Shown piece by piece: positions 52,383-63,448 of a DNA stretch of 64,000 nt (its first letter is position 1; every line of letters begins with the position of its first letter). The position numbers and the translations under genes are program-made. The notes beneath the pieces were generated by a model. The model was not told the DNA's origin. It searched no databases and was given only the letters and a program-made list of their open reading frames with translations. Origin of the DNA: Chaetoceros tenuissimus (Eukaryota > Bacillariophyta > Thalassiosirophyceae > Chaetocerotales > Chaetocerotaceae); contig BLLK01000049.1 in NCBI GenBank assembly GCA_021927905.1, positions 53,073-117,072 on the forward strand. Direction: 5' to 3'.

Positions 52383-52896
52383 CAAGCGTTTTAAACTGAA
52401 GAACAATTCAGGACTGTAGACTCAACAATCCTCTTCAGTTAGGAGTTCTCAATACATATCTTCTCACGCTTCCCTTCTTCGTTATAATATCAGGTTTAGG
52501 GTTGGGGTTAGAAGGTACATTCCATCTAAAAATGAATAATAAATGAAAACTTTCTCAAACATCATTCTTTTGCGGTGAGTCCCTCATTTCTAAATACTAG
52601 AAATAGGAAGTATTGTTTGTTTCTTTTTCCTTTGTTCTTCATCTGTCATTGGATAATTGCGCGAAGTTAAAATGAGACTCAAGCCAACGTGGTCAATCCA
52701 GTTTCTATCCGTTTTGGATTAGTAATTATGTGTCGACATGAGAACCCTTGATGGCCAAAGATACTTCATCAAGAAAGTGCCAATCTCAATCACTTCAATC
52801 ACTTCATTATTCATTCCTTTACAAAGAACTGCATCATCATCAATAGATACAATTGACTTTATCTCACTTACATTATATAAATCTCACATCAAAATC
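52383..52896. other. intergenic region with degenerate telomeric repeat
   Basis: 514 bases between the oxygenase-like gene and NAGK. TTTAGGGTTGGGGTTAG at 52495-52511 is a degenerate telomeric block. An in-frame ATG at 52738 upstream of NAGK is judged untranslated leader because the signal peptide starts at 52897. Confidence 0.45.
52495..52511 (+). repeat. degenerate telomere-like repeat
   Basis: About three imperfect TTAGGG-type units downstream of the oxygenase-like gene. It is the third telomere-like block of the window after 29960 and 37915. Confidence 0.6.
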
Positions 52897-53874
52897 ATGA
52901 AGCTATCACTCACAATTCTAATTTCATCCATCTCTTCCATTGCTGCCTTTACTTCTCTCCCTCAGTCACACATTTCCCCTCTCACTTCAACTTGTCTCTT
53001 TAATGAATTTGCAAATCATGCATCAACCATCGCATCATCCGTAAATTCTCTCAGTGGACAAACCATTGTCATCAAGTATGGAGGAAATGCCATGACTTCT
53101 CCTGAACTCTCCAAAGGATTCTGTGACGATATCGCTACACTTCAAAAACTCAACATGAGAGTGGTAGTCGTTCATGGCGGTGGTCCACAAATTGCATCCA
53201 TGCTAGACAAAGTTGGAGTCGAATCTCGTTTTGAAGGCGGTATGCGTGTCTCTTCGGCGGAAGTAGTCGATGTAGCAGAGATGGTGCTTTGCGGCTCGGT
53301 CAATAAACAAATTTCTTCGGGAATTTGTACAGCTGGTGGAATGGCGGTTGGACTATCGGGTAGAGATGCAAATTTGTTGCAATGTACTAAACTTTTAAAC
53401 AAGGATGGAATTGATTTGGGAAATGTCGGTCAAGTACAATCTGTAAACACTTCTCTACTCAATCAATTATTGGATATGGGAATCACTCCTGTCGTGTCTC
53501 CCATTGGAACGGGTATGGACGACGAAGCAGATGTAGCTTACAATTGCAATGCCGATGTGGCAGCTGGTAGAATTGCAGGGGAACTCAAGGCTTCTCGTGT
53601 ATTATTCTTGACAGATATTGCTGGTGTATTGGATAAAGAAATGAAACTACTCAAGGAATTGTCTATACAAGATGTTGAAGATTTGATTCAAGATGAAACC
53701 ATTACTGGAGGTATGATTCCAAAGGTTACCTATGCTACCGATGCTATTAAACTTGGTGTCAAGGGTGCATTCATCACTGATGGACGTGTTCCACATGCGG
53801 TATTGAATGAGATCTTGGCGGGAGGTGCCGATGGAAAAGGATCGGGTGAAGGTGGAACCATTATTACCATGTAA
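52897..53874 (+). CDS. argB: N-acetylglutamate kinase, plastid-targeted
   Basis: Phosphorylates N-acetylglutamate in the second step of arginine/ornithine synthesis. The start at ATG 52897 gives a signal peptide (MKLSLTILISSISSIAAF) ending in the AAF-T motif of diatom plastid presequences. The kinase core has all the amino-acid-kinase motifs: VIKYGGNAM, VVVHGGGPQI, GGMRVSSAEV, GLSGRDANLL, TPVVSPIG, YNCNADVAAG, LFLTDIAGVL, GGMIPKV and FITDGRVPHAVL. Length (325 residues) fits a plastid enzyme plus presequence. The C-terminal EGGTIITM is canonical. In plants the enzyme is controlled by PII and arginine; whether that holds here is not visible. Confidence 0.95.
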   Translation: MKLSLTILISSISSIAAFTSLPQSHISPLTSTCLFNEFANHASTIASSVNSLSGQTIVIKYGGNAMTSPELSKGFCDDIATLQKLNMRVVVVHGGGPQIASMLDKVGVESRFEGGMRVSSAEVVDVAEMVLCGSVNKQISSGICTAGGMAVGLSGRDANLLQCTKLLNKDGIDLGNVGQVQSVNTSLLNQLLDMGITPVVSPIGTGMDDEADVAYNCNADVAAGRIAGELKASRVLFLTDIAGVLDKEMKLLKELSIQDVEDLIQDETITGGMIPKVTYATDAIKLGVKGAFITDGRVPHAVLNEILAGGADGKGSGEGGTIITM

Positions 53875-54444
53875 GAGGTGATATTATGGATTAGTGATGG
53901 TAGAAAAGAAGTAGTAAACAAAAAAGAGAAAAGTAACTTGGTAGATGAAGAACATGTGAGGACGAACCTAAATTCTGTTCTTACATAGATACATGTGCTC
54001 AAATGGTATTCATTGCTAGCTATAGCACTTTATATAATCTAAACAACAACATGTCAAAGCAAGTACTTGTCTAGTTAGTCTATCGGTATTGATGATTACT
54101 TTTTCCAAGTAGTGCAAAGGTTCTATTTATAATGTTCTTTGAGCGTACAAGTATCTATCTTGGTACGCAAAAGAATGTAAGATGGTTTCTTTAGAATACG
54201 AAAGGCTTCTTCTTACAATATTTTAATAGTACTCCTTCTTTTCGCACTGCTTCCAAACTCTACTCTATCTATTAATGCCTCCATACCATAGTTTTAAAAT
54301 TCCAATTATAATAATAATATTGTGATATGACTATTCATTTGTTGCATTTACAATCTTCTTGAATGACGACACCGTTCCAAAATTGCCAATAACTGTAGTT
54401 CTTTTTCCTTCCTTCCATTTACTACTACTACTCTCCCACTCATC
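53875..54444. other. convergent intergenic region
   Basis: 570 bases between the 3' ends of NAGK (plus) and ARF1 (minus). AT-rich, with an ATAATAATAATATT run near 54307-54320. No gene or RNA was recognised. Confidence 0.4.
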
Positions 54445-55362
<918 letters not shown>

Positions 55363-55798
55363 GATAAATTAGAATATGAATAGTAAGTCTATTACTAGTG
55401 TATCTCAATAACAGTTCTTTCTCTAATAGACTTGCTGCTGCTGCTTCGGTGGTCTTCTCTTGGCTTCTTCTGTTCCTGAGCAATGCTTTTTCAAAAGGAG
55501 AGTTCTACAGGGTTTTCTACGTAGAGATGCGGTATGGGGTGGGATTATGCGAAAGGAGAGGTGTTGGAGCCCCCACTTTGGGAGTTAGAGGTGATAACGG
55601 TTTGATAAATGTCACTTTTTTCATTTTTTGGAGAAATGCAATAGAAATGGGTTGATCACTGAAAGGAATTTATTACGGACAGTATTCTAATGTAAACAAT
55701 ATTATATATTCTATTACTAATAATCTACACCACTCATACTACACCATTGATAATCCTTTGTAAATGTATACTATTCTATTACTAATAATCTACACCAC
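55363..55798. other. intergenic region with tandem duplication
   Basis: 436 bases between ARF1 and the rhamnosyltransferase-like gene, both on the minus strand. It contains the outer copy (55707-55764) of a 58-bp repeat whose inner copy covers the neighbouring stop codon. A short non-ATG frame at 55398-55655 is unsupported. Confidence 0.5.
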
Positions 55799-55829
55799 TC
55801 ATACTACACCATCGATAATCTTTTGCAAA
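55707..55829. repeat. tandem 58-bp repeat at the 3' end of a gene
   Basis: Copies at 55707-55764 and 55772-55829, period 65, with a few mismatches in the half nearest the coding sequence. The second copy includes the last ten codons and stop of the glycosyltransferase gene, so the first copy is a duplicated gene end. Confidence 0.8.
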
Positions 55830-57226
55830 CGAATCTTGGTAGAATTCTTACAACTATGATCACCCAAACATTGACCTAACAAATTCTCACGAGCAATCTC
55901 TATTCTATTTTCGATAAAGTATTTCTTGGTTTGAATGGCATTTTCTTTGGAAATACCGAAATGTTGAGAGAGGATGCTCCACAATGTCACTTGTTGCCGG
56001 AGTTTATTGGTCTCCTTTTCAGTAGGAGCTGTATAAGATACTTCCTCCATGCCAGCTGATGTTTCTGTTCGGGATCTTACGGCGGATACAATCTTGTTTA
56101 TAAATGTGATGCATTCATGATTATTGTTTGTATCTGTGGTTGTAGTATTGGAATGAATACTACTGTGATCTTCTCCATCGTTCAAACATTCATTCTTTAA
56201 TTTTCTATATAATTCATGATGGGGATAGAGTGGCAATTGCATAACATCATATCCAACATTCATTCCAATCGTAAGTCCTGGAGTCATGCAAAAATTAGGA
56301 CGACGTTCTCCTTCCACCATTCCTTGTGGATAATCTGTAGTATTCTCTTGACTACCATTGTCACCGATATACCACTTGATGTGCGATTCCATACACCAAT
56401 AATGAAAATCATATTTTCCACTCCTAAATTTCAACTTGGCATCCCTTTCTACAAGTTCCAAATAATTTTTGTGAAGCCCATCATCGGCATCCAATCTCGT
56501 TTCCAATACAATCTTTTCATCGGATGCTTTACTCGCTTGTTGTAATAATTGTATGTCACCCGTGTAGATTTTACTTCTTAGTATGTCAAAAGATTCCAAT
56601 CCACCCCTCCATCCTCCTTTCGTATGACCAGTCAGATAATTGACATTCGAACCAACTACAAATATTCGATTGGAAAGCATGGACGTTTTGATTAGTTCCA
56701 CCAATTTATTTCGAATGTCTACATCTAAATCTGGATCAATTTTAATAATCCATAGAAAATTCACAAAAGTTTGATGTAGAATAGATGGTAGACAAATGGT
56801 TTGAAATAAATGTAGTCGTGCTTGTGCGAGTGTTGGTAAATGTGGTTGATGTTGCATAAATCTTGTGTTTAAAATGTGTATCGTTTCGTGTGGCCATGTA
56901 GTAGTTGTATTTGTAGTTGATGAAGGATGAATCGATTCTTGTTGCAATTTATGTTGAGTATGCCATGATGTTATTTTCGTAATGTATAATATCACACATG
57001 CAATGAATAGAAAAGTAAAACAATATTGCATCATCCTAACCCTAGTTTGTCTTTTCTTTCTTCTGTAATGAATGGTTTGATGTGTTTTGACATGTTCATA
57101 AAAGATTGGCAGTGGAGACGAGGATGAGGAAGCAGAAGTGGGTTTACTAGGACGAGTACCAATAGTACTAGTAGTAGTACAATCGTGAATGTCTTTTGGT
57201 CGACGATTGAATATCCTTCGTTTCAT
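55799..57226 (-). CDS. putative rhamnosyltransferase-like glycosyltransferase, type II membrane
   Basis: 475 residues from ATG 57226. A basic cytosolic tail with a RRKKRQTR stretch is followed by a signal anchor (YCFTFLFIACVILYI, about residues 68-82). The catalytic region starts at HILNTRFMQ and contains FLWIIKIDPDLD, then VLETRLDADDGLHKNYL, whose DADD matches the DxD metal/nucleotide site of the rhamnosyltransferase-like GT-A family (PF11316 pattern). HYWCMESHIKWY and MTPGLTIGMN also fit. Likely Golgi, building a surface or exported glycan; donor and acceptor are unknown. It is divergent from BDP1. The last ten codons are duplicated downstream. Confidence 0.75.
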   Translation of the reverse strand: MKRRIFNRRPKDIHDCTTTSTIGTRPSKPTSASSSSSPLPIFYEHVKTHQTIHYRRKKRQTRVRMMQYCFTFLFIACVILYITKITSWHTQHKLQQESIHPSSTTNTTTTWPHETIHILNTRFMQHQPHLPTLAQARLHLFQTICLPSILHQTFVNFLWIIKIDPDLDVDIRNKLVELIKTSMLSNRIFVVGSNVNYLTGHTKGGWRGGLESFDILRSKIYTGDIQLLQQASKASDEKIVLETRLDADDGLHKNYLELVERDAKLKFRSGKYDFHYWCMESHIKWYIGDNGSQENTTDYPQGMVEGERRPNFCMTPGLTIGMNVGYDVMQLPLYPHHELYRKLKNECLNDGEDHSSIHSNTTTTDTNNNHECITFINKIVSAVRSRTETSAGMEEVSYTAPTEKETNKLRQQVTLWSILSQHFGISKENAIQTKKYFIENRIEIARENLLGQCLGDHSCKNSTKIRLQKIIDGVV

Positions 57227-57699
57227 TTTTAATATTTGGAATTATAAAGTCATGTAGTTGTAGAGGTATAGATAGATAGAGATGACAGATACCTGAATAA
57301 TGAGAGGAGTGCGTTGAAAGAAAAAAAATGAAAGAAGAGATGTCTGTTTTGCGAACACAAAGAGCGAACACTGTAGTGTCAATAAGGCCTTTCATGACGT
57401 CACTGATAGATGTCATGTGTTTTGAATGAAAGAGATAGAGAATGAATGGACCTGTCGATACTGTACCATTCATTAGAGAGCAATAGAAGTAGAAGTGCTA
57501 TTACTTATTCACACTCTATCTATTTCAATCAATAGTAACATCATCAAAGATACTTCAATTATCTTTTGATTAAAGAGAATTTCTGATACAATTTGAAAAA
57601 GGCCTGATTCTTGAATCAATATTTACCATTCTATTGCTTGCTTTTGTTAGCTGCCTGCCTTTCTTCCATCGTCGTCGTCAAGAAACAACATTTGTAATC
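57227..57699. promoter_or_regulatory. divergent promoter region with CRE palindrome
   Basis: 473 bases between the glycosyltransferase (minus) and BDP1 (plus). Contains TGACGTCA at 57395-57402. An in-frame non-ATG start at 57634 for BDP1 was rejected in favour of ATG 57700. Confidence 0.4.
57395..57402. promoter_or_regulatory. CRE/bZIP palindrome TGACGTCA
   Basis: Third perfect CRE palindrome of the window, midway between two divergent genes (169 and 298 bases from their starts). Confidence 0.4.
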
Positions 57700-59538
57700 A
57701 TGTCATCGAATCAAGACAACAACAACAATAATAACATGACTACTAACAACAGTACTTCATTGATTCCATTGGTGGTGCCGGCATCGAAAAAGAAATCTTC
57801 AAAACCTAAAATGAGAGTCAGACCCAAAATGAAAAAGAAATCTGTTACTAGTACTAGTACTAGTAGTAGTAGTGGTAATGGTAATACTTCTACTACAATT
57901 GGTACGAAACGAAAAGCTGCTTCAAATGATGACAACAACAATCAGAAATTAAAAGAAGCAGTTTCAGTCACTCAAGAGACTCCTGTTCATGTTGATTCAA
58001 ACATTGAGAGTACTGCTGTTAATAATACAAATACTTCTTTGACTACTACTGCACTAGCAGCAACACCAGTAACTACTACAAACAAGACAAAGAAAGTATT
58101 GCCGAGAAAACCAGCCGCTGTTAAAAAATTAATGAGGCCAATCAGAAAAGCATCCACGGGAATTAGAATTGGATCTTCGAAAAAGGGAATTCAAATTGGT
58201 GCCAGTCGAAAAAATGTTACTGGTGCTACTGTTACTAGTGTTGGTGTCGGTACTACTACAGCTGCTACTAGTAGTAGTACTGCTGATAACGACAATGCAG
58301 CAGTCACTCAAAAGGAAACCAATGATACAACCGCACCAACACTCACTATTACCAACACTACTACTGAAACTCAACCACAATCCAACACAACAACGACAGA
58401 TACAGCCACTGCAGAAACAGCACAAATAATCACACAACCCGAAACAGAAATCATCCCCTATCAACATTTAGGACAATTAGACCCTTCTCTAAATATTGCA
58501 CCACCGAAACCAGAAGAACAAACCATGAAAGACTTTTGTTCCAAATTTAAAATACCAAAAGAATTACGTCAAACACAACAAGAAGAAGCTACTCCAAATA
58601 ACAATGAAACTGCTGCTGTAACAGATGTACCACCACCCACTGCAGAAGAACAGGATACAAGATCAGGACCATTGGTGGAAATCATCAATGGAGAAATTGT
58701 CATTAAAGAATCAAGTATGATTGTAGGAGCGAGACGTACCACGGAAGAAGTGGATAAAGAACTGGAAGGGGAAGTTATTGTAGAAGATTCGACTGGGTTA
58801 CAGGCTACCTATACATCTTTTACAAAACGAAAAAAAGTACAACGTTGGTCGACCAAGGAAACTAAGAAATTCTTTCTTTCGTTAAGACAGTGTGGAACGG
58901 ATTTTAGTACCATGGAAAGTTTCTTTGATGGAAGTGATGAGATGAATATTAGGAATCGAAAGGAACTCAAGAGTAAATATAAGAGGGAATGTAGGAATAA
59001 TTTGGAATTGATTGATATGGCCATGGATCCTTCCAAGCAATTGCCATTGGATTTGACTGTGTTTGGTGATTTGGATATGAATGCTGTGGAGACGGTTGTT
59101 CCTCTTGGGGAAGCTTCTGTGCCTACTGCTGTTACGGGAGAGCAACAGGGTGGTGATAGTAATGGGGTTGCTACTACTGCTGCAACCGCAACTACAACAC
59201 CTGCGGAAGGAATGGCGGATACGGAAGGAGAACCAGAAGAAGTAGTCGAAGTCATGGGAGAAGAGAATCAAGAAATGACACAGGATGCGACTGCTTCGAA
59301 TTCTACTTCTGTGACAACTGTAGACATCATCACTACTGCACCTGCTGCTACTGAAACAGTCGAGAAACCAAGTGAACTAGTGGAAAAAGTCAGTGCGATT
59401 CCATTGCTTGCACCCGCTGCCAAGAAAAAGGCTCGTGCCAAGTTCCGAATGAAGCCGAAAGCGAAGCCAAAAGCAAAGCCAAAAGCGAAGCCAAAAGCGA
59501 AAGCAAAGACGAAAAAGGCGGTTGTTGCGAAAAAGTAA
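57700..59538 (+). CDS. BDP1: TFIIIB subunit B'' (BDP1)
   Basis: RNA polymerase III initiation factor that joins TBP and BRF1 at tRNA and 5S promoters. The extended SANT/Myb domain lies at about residues 380-455: RWSTKETKKFFLSLRQCGTD, FSTMESFF and RNRKELKSKYKRE, closely matching BDP1 (RWSxxETxxFYxxLRxxGTDFSxI, RxRxELKxKFKxE). It is preceded by the usual lead-in MKDFCSKFKIPKE and an acidic region. The N-terminal third is Thr/Asn/Ser-rich low complexity with MRVRPKMKKK basic patches. The C-terminus ends in a KAKP repeat rich in Lys. 612 residues from ATG 57700, no intron. Confidence 0.9.
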   Translation: MSSNQDNNNNNNMTTNNSTSLIPLVVPASKKKSSKPKMRVRPKMKKKSVTSTSTSSSSGNGNTSTTIGTKRKAASNDDNNNQKLKEAVSVTQETPVHVDSNIESTAVNNTNTSLTTTALAATPVTTTNKTKKVLPRKPAAVKKLMRPIRKASTGIRIGSSKKGIQIGASRKNVTGATVTSVGVGTTTAATSSSTADNDNAAVTQKETNDTTAPTLTITNTTTETQPQSNTTTTDTATAETAQIITQPETEIIPYQHLGQLDPSLNIAPPKPEEQTMKDFCSKFKIPKELRQTQQEEATPNNNETAAVTDVPPPTAEEQDTRSGPLVEIINGEIVIKESSMIVGARRTTEEVDKELEGEVIVEDSTGLQATYTSFTKRKKVQRWSTKETKKFFLSLRQCGTDFSTMESFFDGSDEMNIRNRKELKSKYKRECRNNLELIDMAMDPSKQLPLDLTVFGDLDMNAVETVVPLGEASVPTAVTGEQQGGDSNGVATTAATATTTPAEGMADTEGEPEEVVEVMGEENQEMTQDATASNSTSVTTVDIITTAPAATETVEKPSELVEKVSAIPLLAPAAKKKARAKFRMKPKAKPKAKPKAKPKAKAKTKKAVVAKK

Positions 59539-59669
59539 TTCTGTGCTTTTGGGGGTTTATGGATAATGATTTGGAGTATGCACATATATTAATAGTATCT
59601 AAAGATTAACTTGGAATATTTACATTTGTTTTACTGCAAATAATTCTTAACATTAACATAGGTGAGAGA

Positions 59670-60860
59670 TTAATTCTTGACCTTGACAAGCCTTCTTGCC
59701 AACAACCGCTTGGTAGCTTCTGCATCCTGAAACGGATGATACAATGCAAAGTCTTGATCTTCTGTCGGAAAGCCAGTTGCCGGATCCCAAAACCGAAAGT
59801 TTCCTCCATGCCAAAAGTAATATCTCATACCGAAAAAATTAGAAGGAGATCCTTGTCTCCATCCCGCCTTTTCTTTACATTCAACCCAATTGTTACATTT
59901 TTCAAATTGTTCCGATGGATCAACATATCCCATATGATTGTCACGACGAACAAGGGAACAAAGTCCTTCATTACGAATACACGTTGTTTCCAAAAGTGCT
60001 TGATCTTCAAAGAGAGAAACTCCAGTCATGAGATACATTGCAATGGTTTCTTCAAACCTTTGAAGAAATTTTGGCCATACATGTGCTCTACCAGCAAACC
60101 AACCTCCAGGAATAAAAGTAGAACCAAAGTCATCTTCCACTACAACAGATTCAGGATGATCAAATTGTTCATAAAGGTCTCTTCTCATAAACATTAACAT
60201 ACTATCTTGAGGCACAATTTCAGGATGACGCACGACAGTCTCTCCACAATAGTTTGGTCCATCTCTGAAATGACCAACGTCCATCCAATGATAGACGTCG
60301 CTACCAAAAGGATTTAATTCTGCAGCTTGAGTCGCCATCCAAGATTTTCCTGCCCAGATTTTAAAGAGGTTGATATTGATATTAGCTCCTTTGTATGCGC
60401 TCGTGGTAGTTTCTTGTTCCCTTTTCCACTCTTCGTCGGATATATGAATATCATTTCCGACTTGGAGATCCTCAGGCTCCATTGGGACAATGACGGTACG
60501 ATCTTTGGCATGCTCGCGTAACTGTGCAATCTTTTCAGGTACATTTGTAAAGATGACCATGGCATCATTGATACATAAAGAACAGGTAGCCATGCCCCAA
60601 TATCTTTCATGACTATGATGACTATTCTCAAACTCAAAAAAGGCCGTTGCAATAGTCGAATTAAATGTGATTCCTTGTTGTTGAAAGTCTGCAGCTTGTT
60701 TCAATGTTTCCTCCGAGAATTCAAATTTCATGGCATCTCTTGTGTTTGCCTTTAGATATCTTGTGTTGAGATCAGGAGTACAAAGAGCAAATATTCCAAT
60801 GACTGCCAGAAGAATGATAGCGATGGAACGTTTACGGCTCAGCTTGTTTCTATTCATCAT
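59670..60860 (-). CDS. HtrL/YibB-like glycan-associated protein, copy 1
   Basis: 396 residues from ATG 60860 (a second ATG follows at once). A basic N-terminus precedes a signal-anchor (SIAIILLAVIGIFALC). The luminal part matches the HtrL_YibB pattern: TIATAFFEFEN, AMVIFTNVPEKI, NLFKIWAGKSWMATQAAELNPF and VYHWMDVGHFRD. The conserved WMD/HFR is probably the sugar-nucleotide site. WHGGNFRFWDPATGFPTED near the end is shared with copy 2. Likely a Golgi glycosyltransferase-like enzyme; activity is unproven for the family. It stands in tandem with a second copy 449 bases upstream on the same strand. Confidence 0.75.
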   Translation of the reverse strand: MMNRNKLSRKRSIAIILLAVIGIFALCTPDLNTRYLKANTRDAMKFEFSEETLKQAADFQQQGITFNSTIATAFFEFENSHHSHERYWGMATCSLCINDAMVIFTNVPEKIAQLREHAKDRTVIVPMEPEDLQVGNDIHISDEEWKREQETTTSAYKGANININLFKIWAGKSWMATQAAELNPFGSDVYHWMDVGHFRDGPNYCGETVVRHPEIVPQDSMLMFMRRDLYEQFDHPESVVVEDDFGSTFIPGGWFAGRAHVWPKFLQRFEETIAMYLMTGVSLFEDQALLETTCIRNEGLCSLVRRDNHMGYVDPSEQFEKCNNWVECKEKAGWRQGSPSNFFGMRYYFWHGGNFRFWDPATGFPTEDQDFALYHPFQDAEATKRLLARRLVKVKN

Positions 60861-61309
60861 GTTGCTTTTTAATATATCTAATTATGAAAGATAAGAAGAA
60901 AGACTATTAGATAAGTGCTAACTCTACCTTACGCTCTACGCGTACGTGAAAGGAGTGATAAATCTAGAAAAGTGACAAAAACATCCACGGTCATTAGGGT
61001 TGGATATTCTCCGAAAAGTTCATTGTTTTTAGTCCCATCTTTCCTCTATTTCGTCTCATTGCTTTGTTTTTAGCTTTTAGCTTTGAGTATGGTTCGACCT
61101 CTGTAAATTTATTTCACGTCTACATTATTTGATCTAAACATTTACAGTGGAATCAGTTAGTTCAAGCATAAAGAGATACGTTCATCACTGCCTTGCGTTT
61201 GATTAGGGTATGATTCCGCAATTGAAAGTAATTAAAACAAAATCACTCATTAGTATTACTGAGTGCAATGTTTTTTCATAAATCTATTTTACATAAAACA
61301 TCTCCAACC
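60861..61309. other. intergenic region between tandem HtrL-like genes
   Basis: 449 bases holding the promoter of copy 1 and the 3' flank of copy 2. AT-rich. No motif or RNA gene was recognised. Confidence 0.35.
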
Positions 61310-62473
61310 CTATTGTTTGATAGCTTCAACACCACTACTATCCACTTCATATGGATGATACAGACCAAAGTCTTCATCTTCTGTTGGAAAGCCAGTGGAA
61401 GGATCCCAAAAACGAAAGTTTCCTCCATGCCAAAAGTAATACTTCATGTGAAAGAACCGATTCACACCTTGTCTCCATCCAGCTCTTTCTTTACATTCTT
61501 GCTCACTAAAACATTGTTCAAATTGTTCGGATGGATCCACATATCCAAGATGATTATCAAGTCTCACTAAAGAACAAAGTCCTTTATTTCGTATACAAGT
61601 TGATTCTAAAATGGCTTGATCTTCTACAATGGAAACACCAGTTAGAAAATACATTGCAATGGTTTCTTCAAACCTTTGTAAAAAGGTGGGCCATACATGT
61701 GCTCTTCCAGCAATCCATCCTCCAGGAATATACGTCATTCGAAACATATCTTCCACTACGACCGATTCAGGATTGTCAATACCTGGTTTCAGACCTCTTC
61801 TCATAAACATTAACATACTATCTTGAGGTACAATTTCAGGATGACGAACGACCGTCTCTCCACAAAAATGAGATGTACCTCGAAAATGACCAATGTCCAT
61901 CCAATGATATACCTCACTATCAAATGGATTCAAATGCACAGCTTGAGTCGCCAACCAAGATTTACCAGCCCATACTCGGAAAAGATTGATGTTAAAATCA
62001 AAAGGCTTGTAGCTTGACTTGATTTCATTTTGCAATTCCCACTGCTCTTCCGATATGTGTATATTATCACCAACTTGTACATTTGTAATTTGCATCGGTA
62101 CAATGACTGTACGATCTAAAGCATGTGCACGCAATGGAGCAATCTTTTCAGGTACATTTGTAAAAATCACCATGGCATCATTGATGCATAATGAATCTTT
62201 GGACCAATCGATATAAGCTTCTATGGGATGTTTACTATTTTCGAACTCAAATAAAGCCGTTGCAATTGTCGAATTGAATTTCTGTCCTTGTTGTTGAAAG
62301 TCTGCAGCTTGTTGCAAAGTTTCCTCTGAGAATTTGAATTTCATGGCGTCTCTTGTGTTACTTCGAAGGCTTCTTGTGTTACGGTTGGGTGAACATACTG
62401 CAAATATTCCAATGACTGCTAGAATAGCTGCAGTGATGGAACGATTGCGGCTGCTAAGTTTTCTTCTATTCAT
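61310..62473 (-). CDS. HtrL/YibB-like glycan-associated protein, copy 2
   Basis: 387 residues. Same architecture as copy 1: signal anchor (AAILAVIGIFAVC), TIATALFEFEN, NLFRVWAGKSWLATQAVHLNPF, VYHWMDIGHFRG, VVRHPEIVPQDSMLMFMRR and WHGGNFRFWDPSTGFPTED. The two proteins are similar along their whole length, with the stem after TIATA and the C-terminal tail most different. This indicates an older tandem duplication with some divergence. Confidence 0.75.
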   Translation of the reverse strand: MNRRKLSSRNRSITAAILAVIGIFAVCSPNRNTRSLRSNTRDAMKFKFSEETLQQAADFQQQGQKFNSTIATALFEFENSKHPIEAYIDWSKDSLCINDAMVIFTNVPEKIAPLRAHALDRTVIVPMQITNVQVGDNIHISEEQWELQNEIKSSYKPFDFNINLFRVWAGKSWLATQAVHLNPFDSEVYHWMDIGHFRGTSHFCGETVVRHPEIVPQDSMLMFMRRGLKPGIDNPESVVVEDMFRMTYIPGGWIAGRAHVWPTFLQRFEETIAMYFLTGVSIVEDQAILESTCIRNKGLCSLVRLDNHLGYVDPSEQFEQCFSEQECKERAGWRQGVNRFFHMKYYFWHGGNFRFWDPSTGFPTEDEDFGLYHPYEVDSSGVEAIKQ

Positions 62474-62829
62474 TTTTCTATTGATATTGCTTTACTTTAT
62501 ACAAGGAGATATCTGTATGAAGAGACTAGAGCTACTCTAGATAGTAATAATACAGTCATCAGATGCAACGAGTAACGATGTAGGTAACACTTTTTCTCCG
62601 TGCTTTTGACAAATTCATTCACGGTCATTCGGTCTTTTTGTGTTGTACCGAGATTCTTTTCCAGGAGCTAAATGTCTCGTATTTAGTCCCATCTTCTTTT
62701 CTGAAATATTTGGAAATGTAAAATTCAACGCTTGCATCTTTTTCTTGACCATTCATTTCATCAAGTACACAAGCTGCTGTCTAAACTTAAAACGCGTTTA
62801 CAGTCATATACAACTTTTCAACTTTAGCC
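62474..62829. promoter_or_regulatory. divergent promoter region
   Basis: 356 bases between HtrL-like copy 2 (minus) and the gene at 62830 (plus). No recognisable motif. Confidence 0.3.
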
Positions 62830-63402
62830 ATGGCAAAAAAGAATAGACAAGATCCTCAACAAAGAAGAGCCATACAGGAACGACCTCCTTCCCAAAATAT
62901 ACATCAAGATCGATCTCAATGCTTGACTGAATCTTTATTGTGGTTCTCTGTCTTGTTTATATTCTGTTCAGTAACATTCATAACTGTCTATTATCTTGAA
63001 AGCAAATCACCTGGAAAATCTCCACTGAATAATTCAACTCTAAGTGAGAATGTATTGGATATGAGTGACATTCCAACGATTAATCTTCGTCAAGTGGAAT
63101 GTGGATCCAATTGTCTAATACCTGCATGGCCCAATAGTGATATTGGCTGTCACGATAACAATATCGCAATCACACTTTGTGCCGACAAAACGAGAATGGA
63201 AGGGTTGGCATTTACTTTATTTAAATGTGGAGAGGGAAAATCGCAATGTATTGTTTATCAAAAGAAAAAGGCAGATCCATTGACTTGTAATATTCATCCT
63301 TTTGAGCAGGTGGATGATTGTACAGAAGAAGTTGAAAATGGTTCATTCTTTATTTTAGAAGATAAACATATGAAGAGATTTCCTGATTTCTTTGCTCCGT
63401 AA
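62830..63402 (+). CDS. small type II membrane protein, function unknown
   Basis: 190 residues from ATG 62830. A polar basic N-terminus (residues 1-35) precedes one transmembrane helix (LLWFSVLFIFCSVTFITVYYL, about 37-57). The luminal or extracellular part has eight cysteines in a regular layout (VECGSNCLIP, IGCHDN, LCADK, FKCGEGKSQC, LTCNI, DDCTEE). These could form disulfides and suggest a secretory-pathway product. I recognise no family. It is convergent with the PA14 gene. Confidence 0.6.
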   Translation: MAKKNRQDPQQRRAIQERPPSQNIHQDRSQCLTESLLWFSVLFIFCSVTFITVYYLESKSPGKSPLNNSTLSENVLDMSDIPTINLRQVECGSNCLIPAWPNSDIGCHDNNIAITLCADKTRMEGLAFTLFKCGEGKSQCIVYQKKKADPLTCNIHPFEQVDDCTEEVENGSFFILEDKHMKRFPDFFAP

Positions 63403-63448
63403 GAGAGGTTAGGTTAGAGGAAGGAAACATTTTGCATATTCACCGTTG

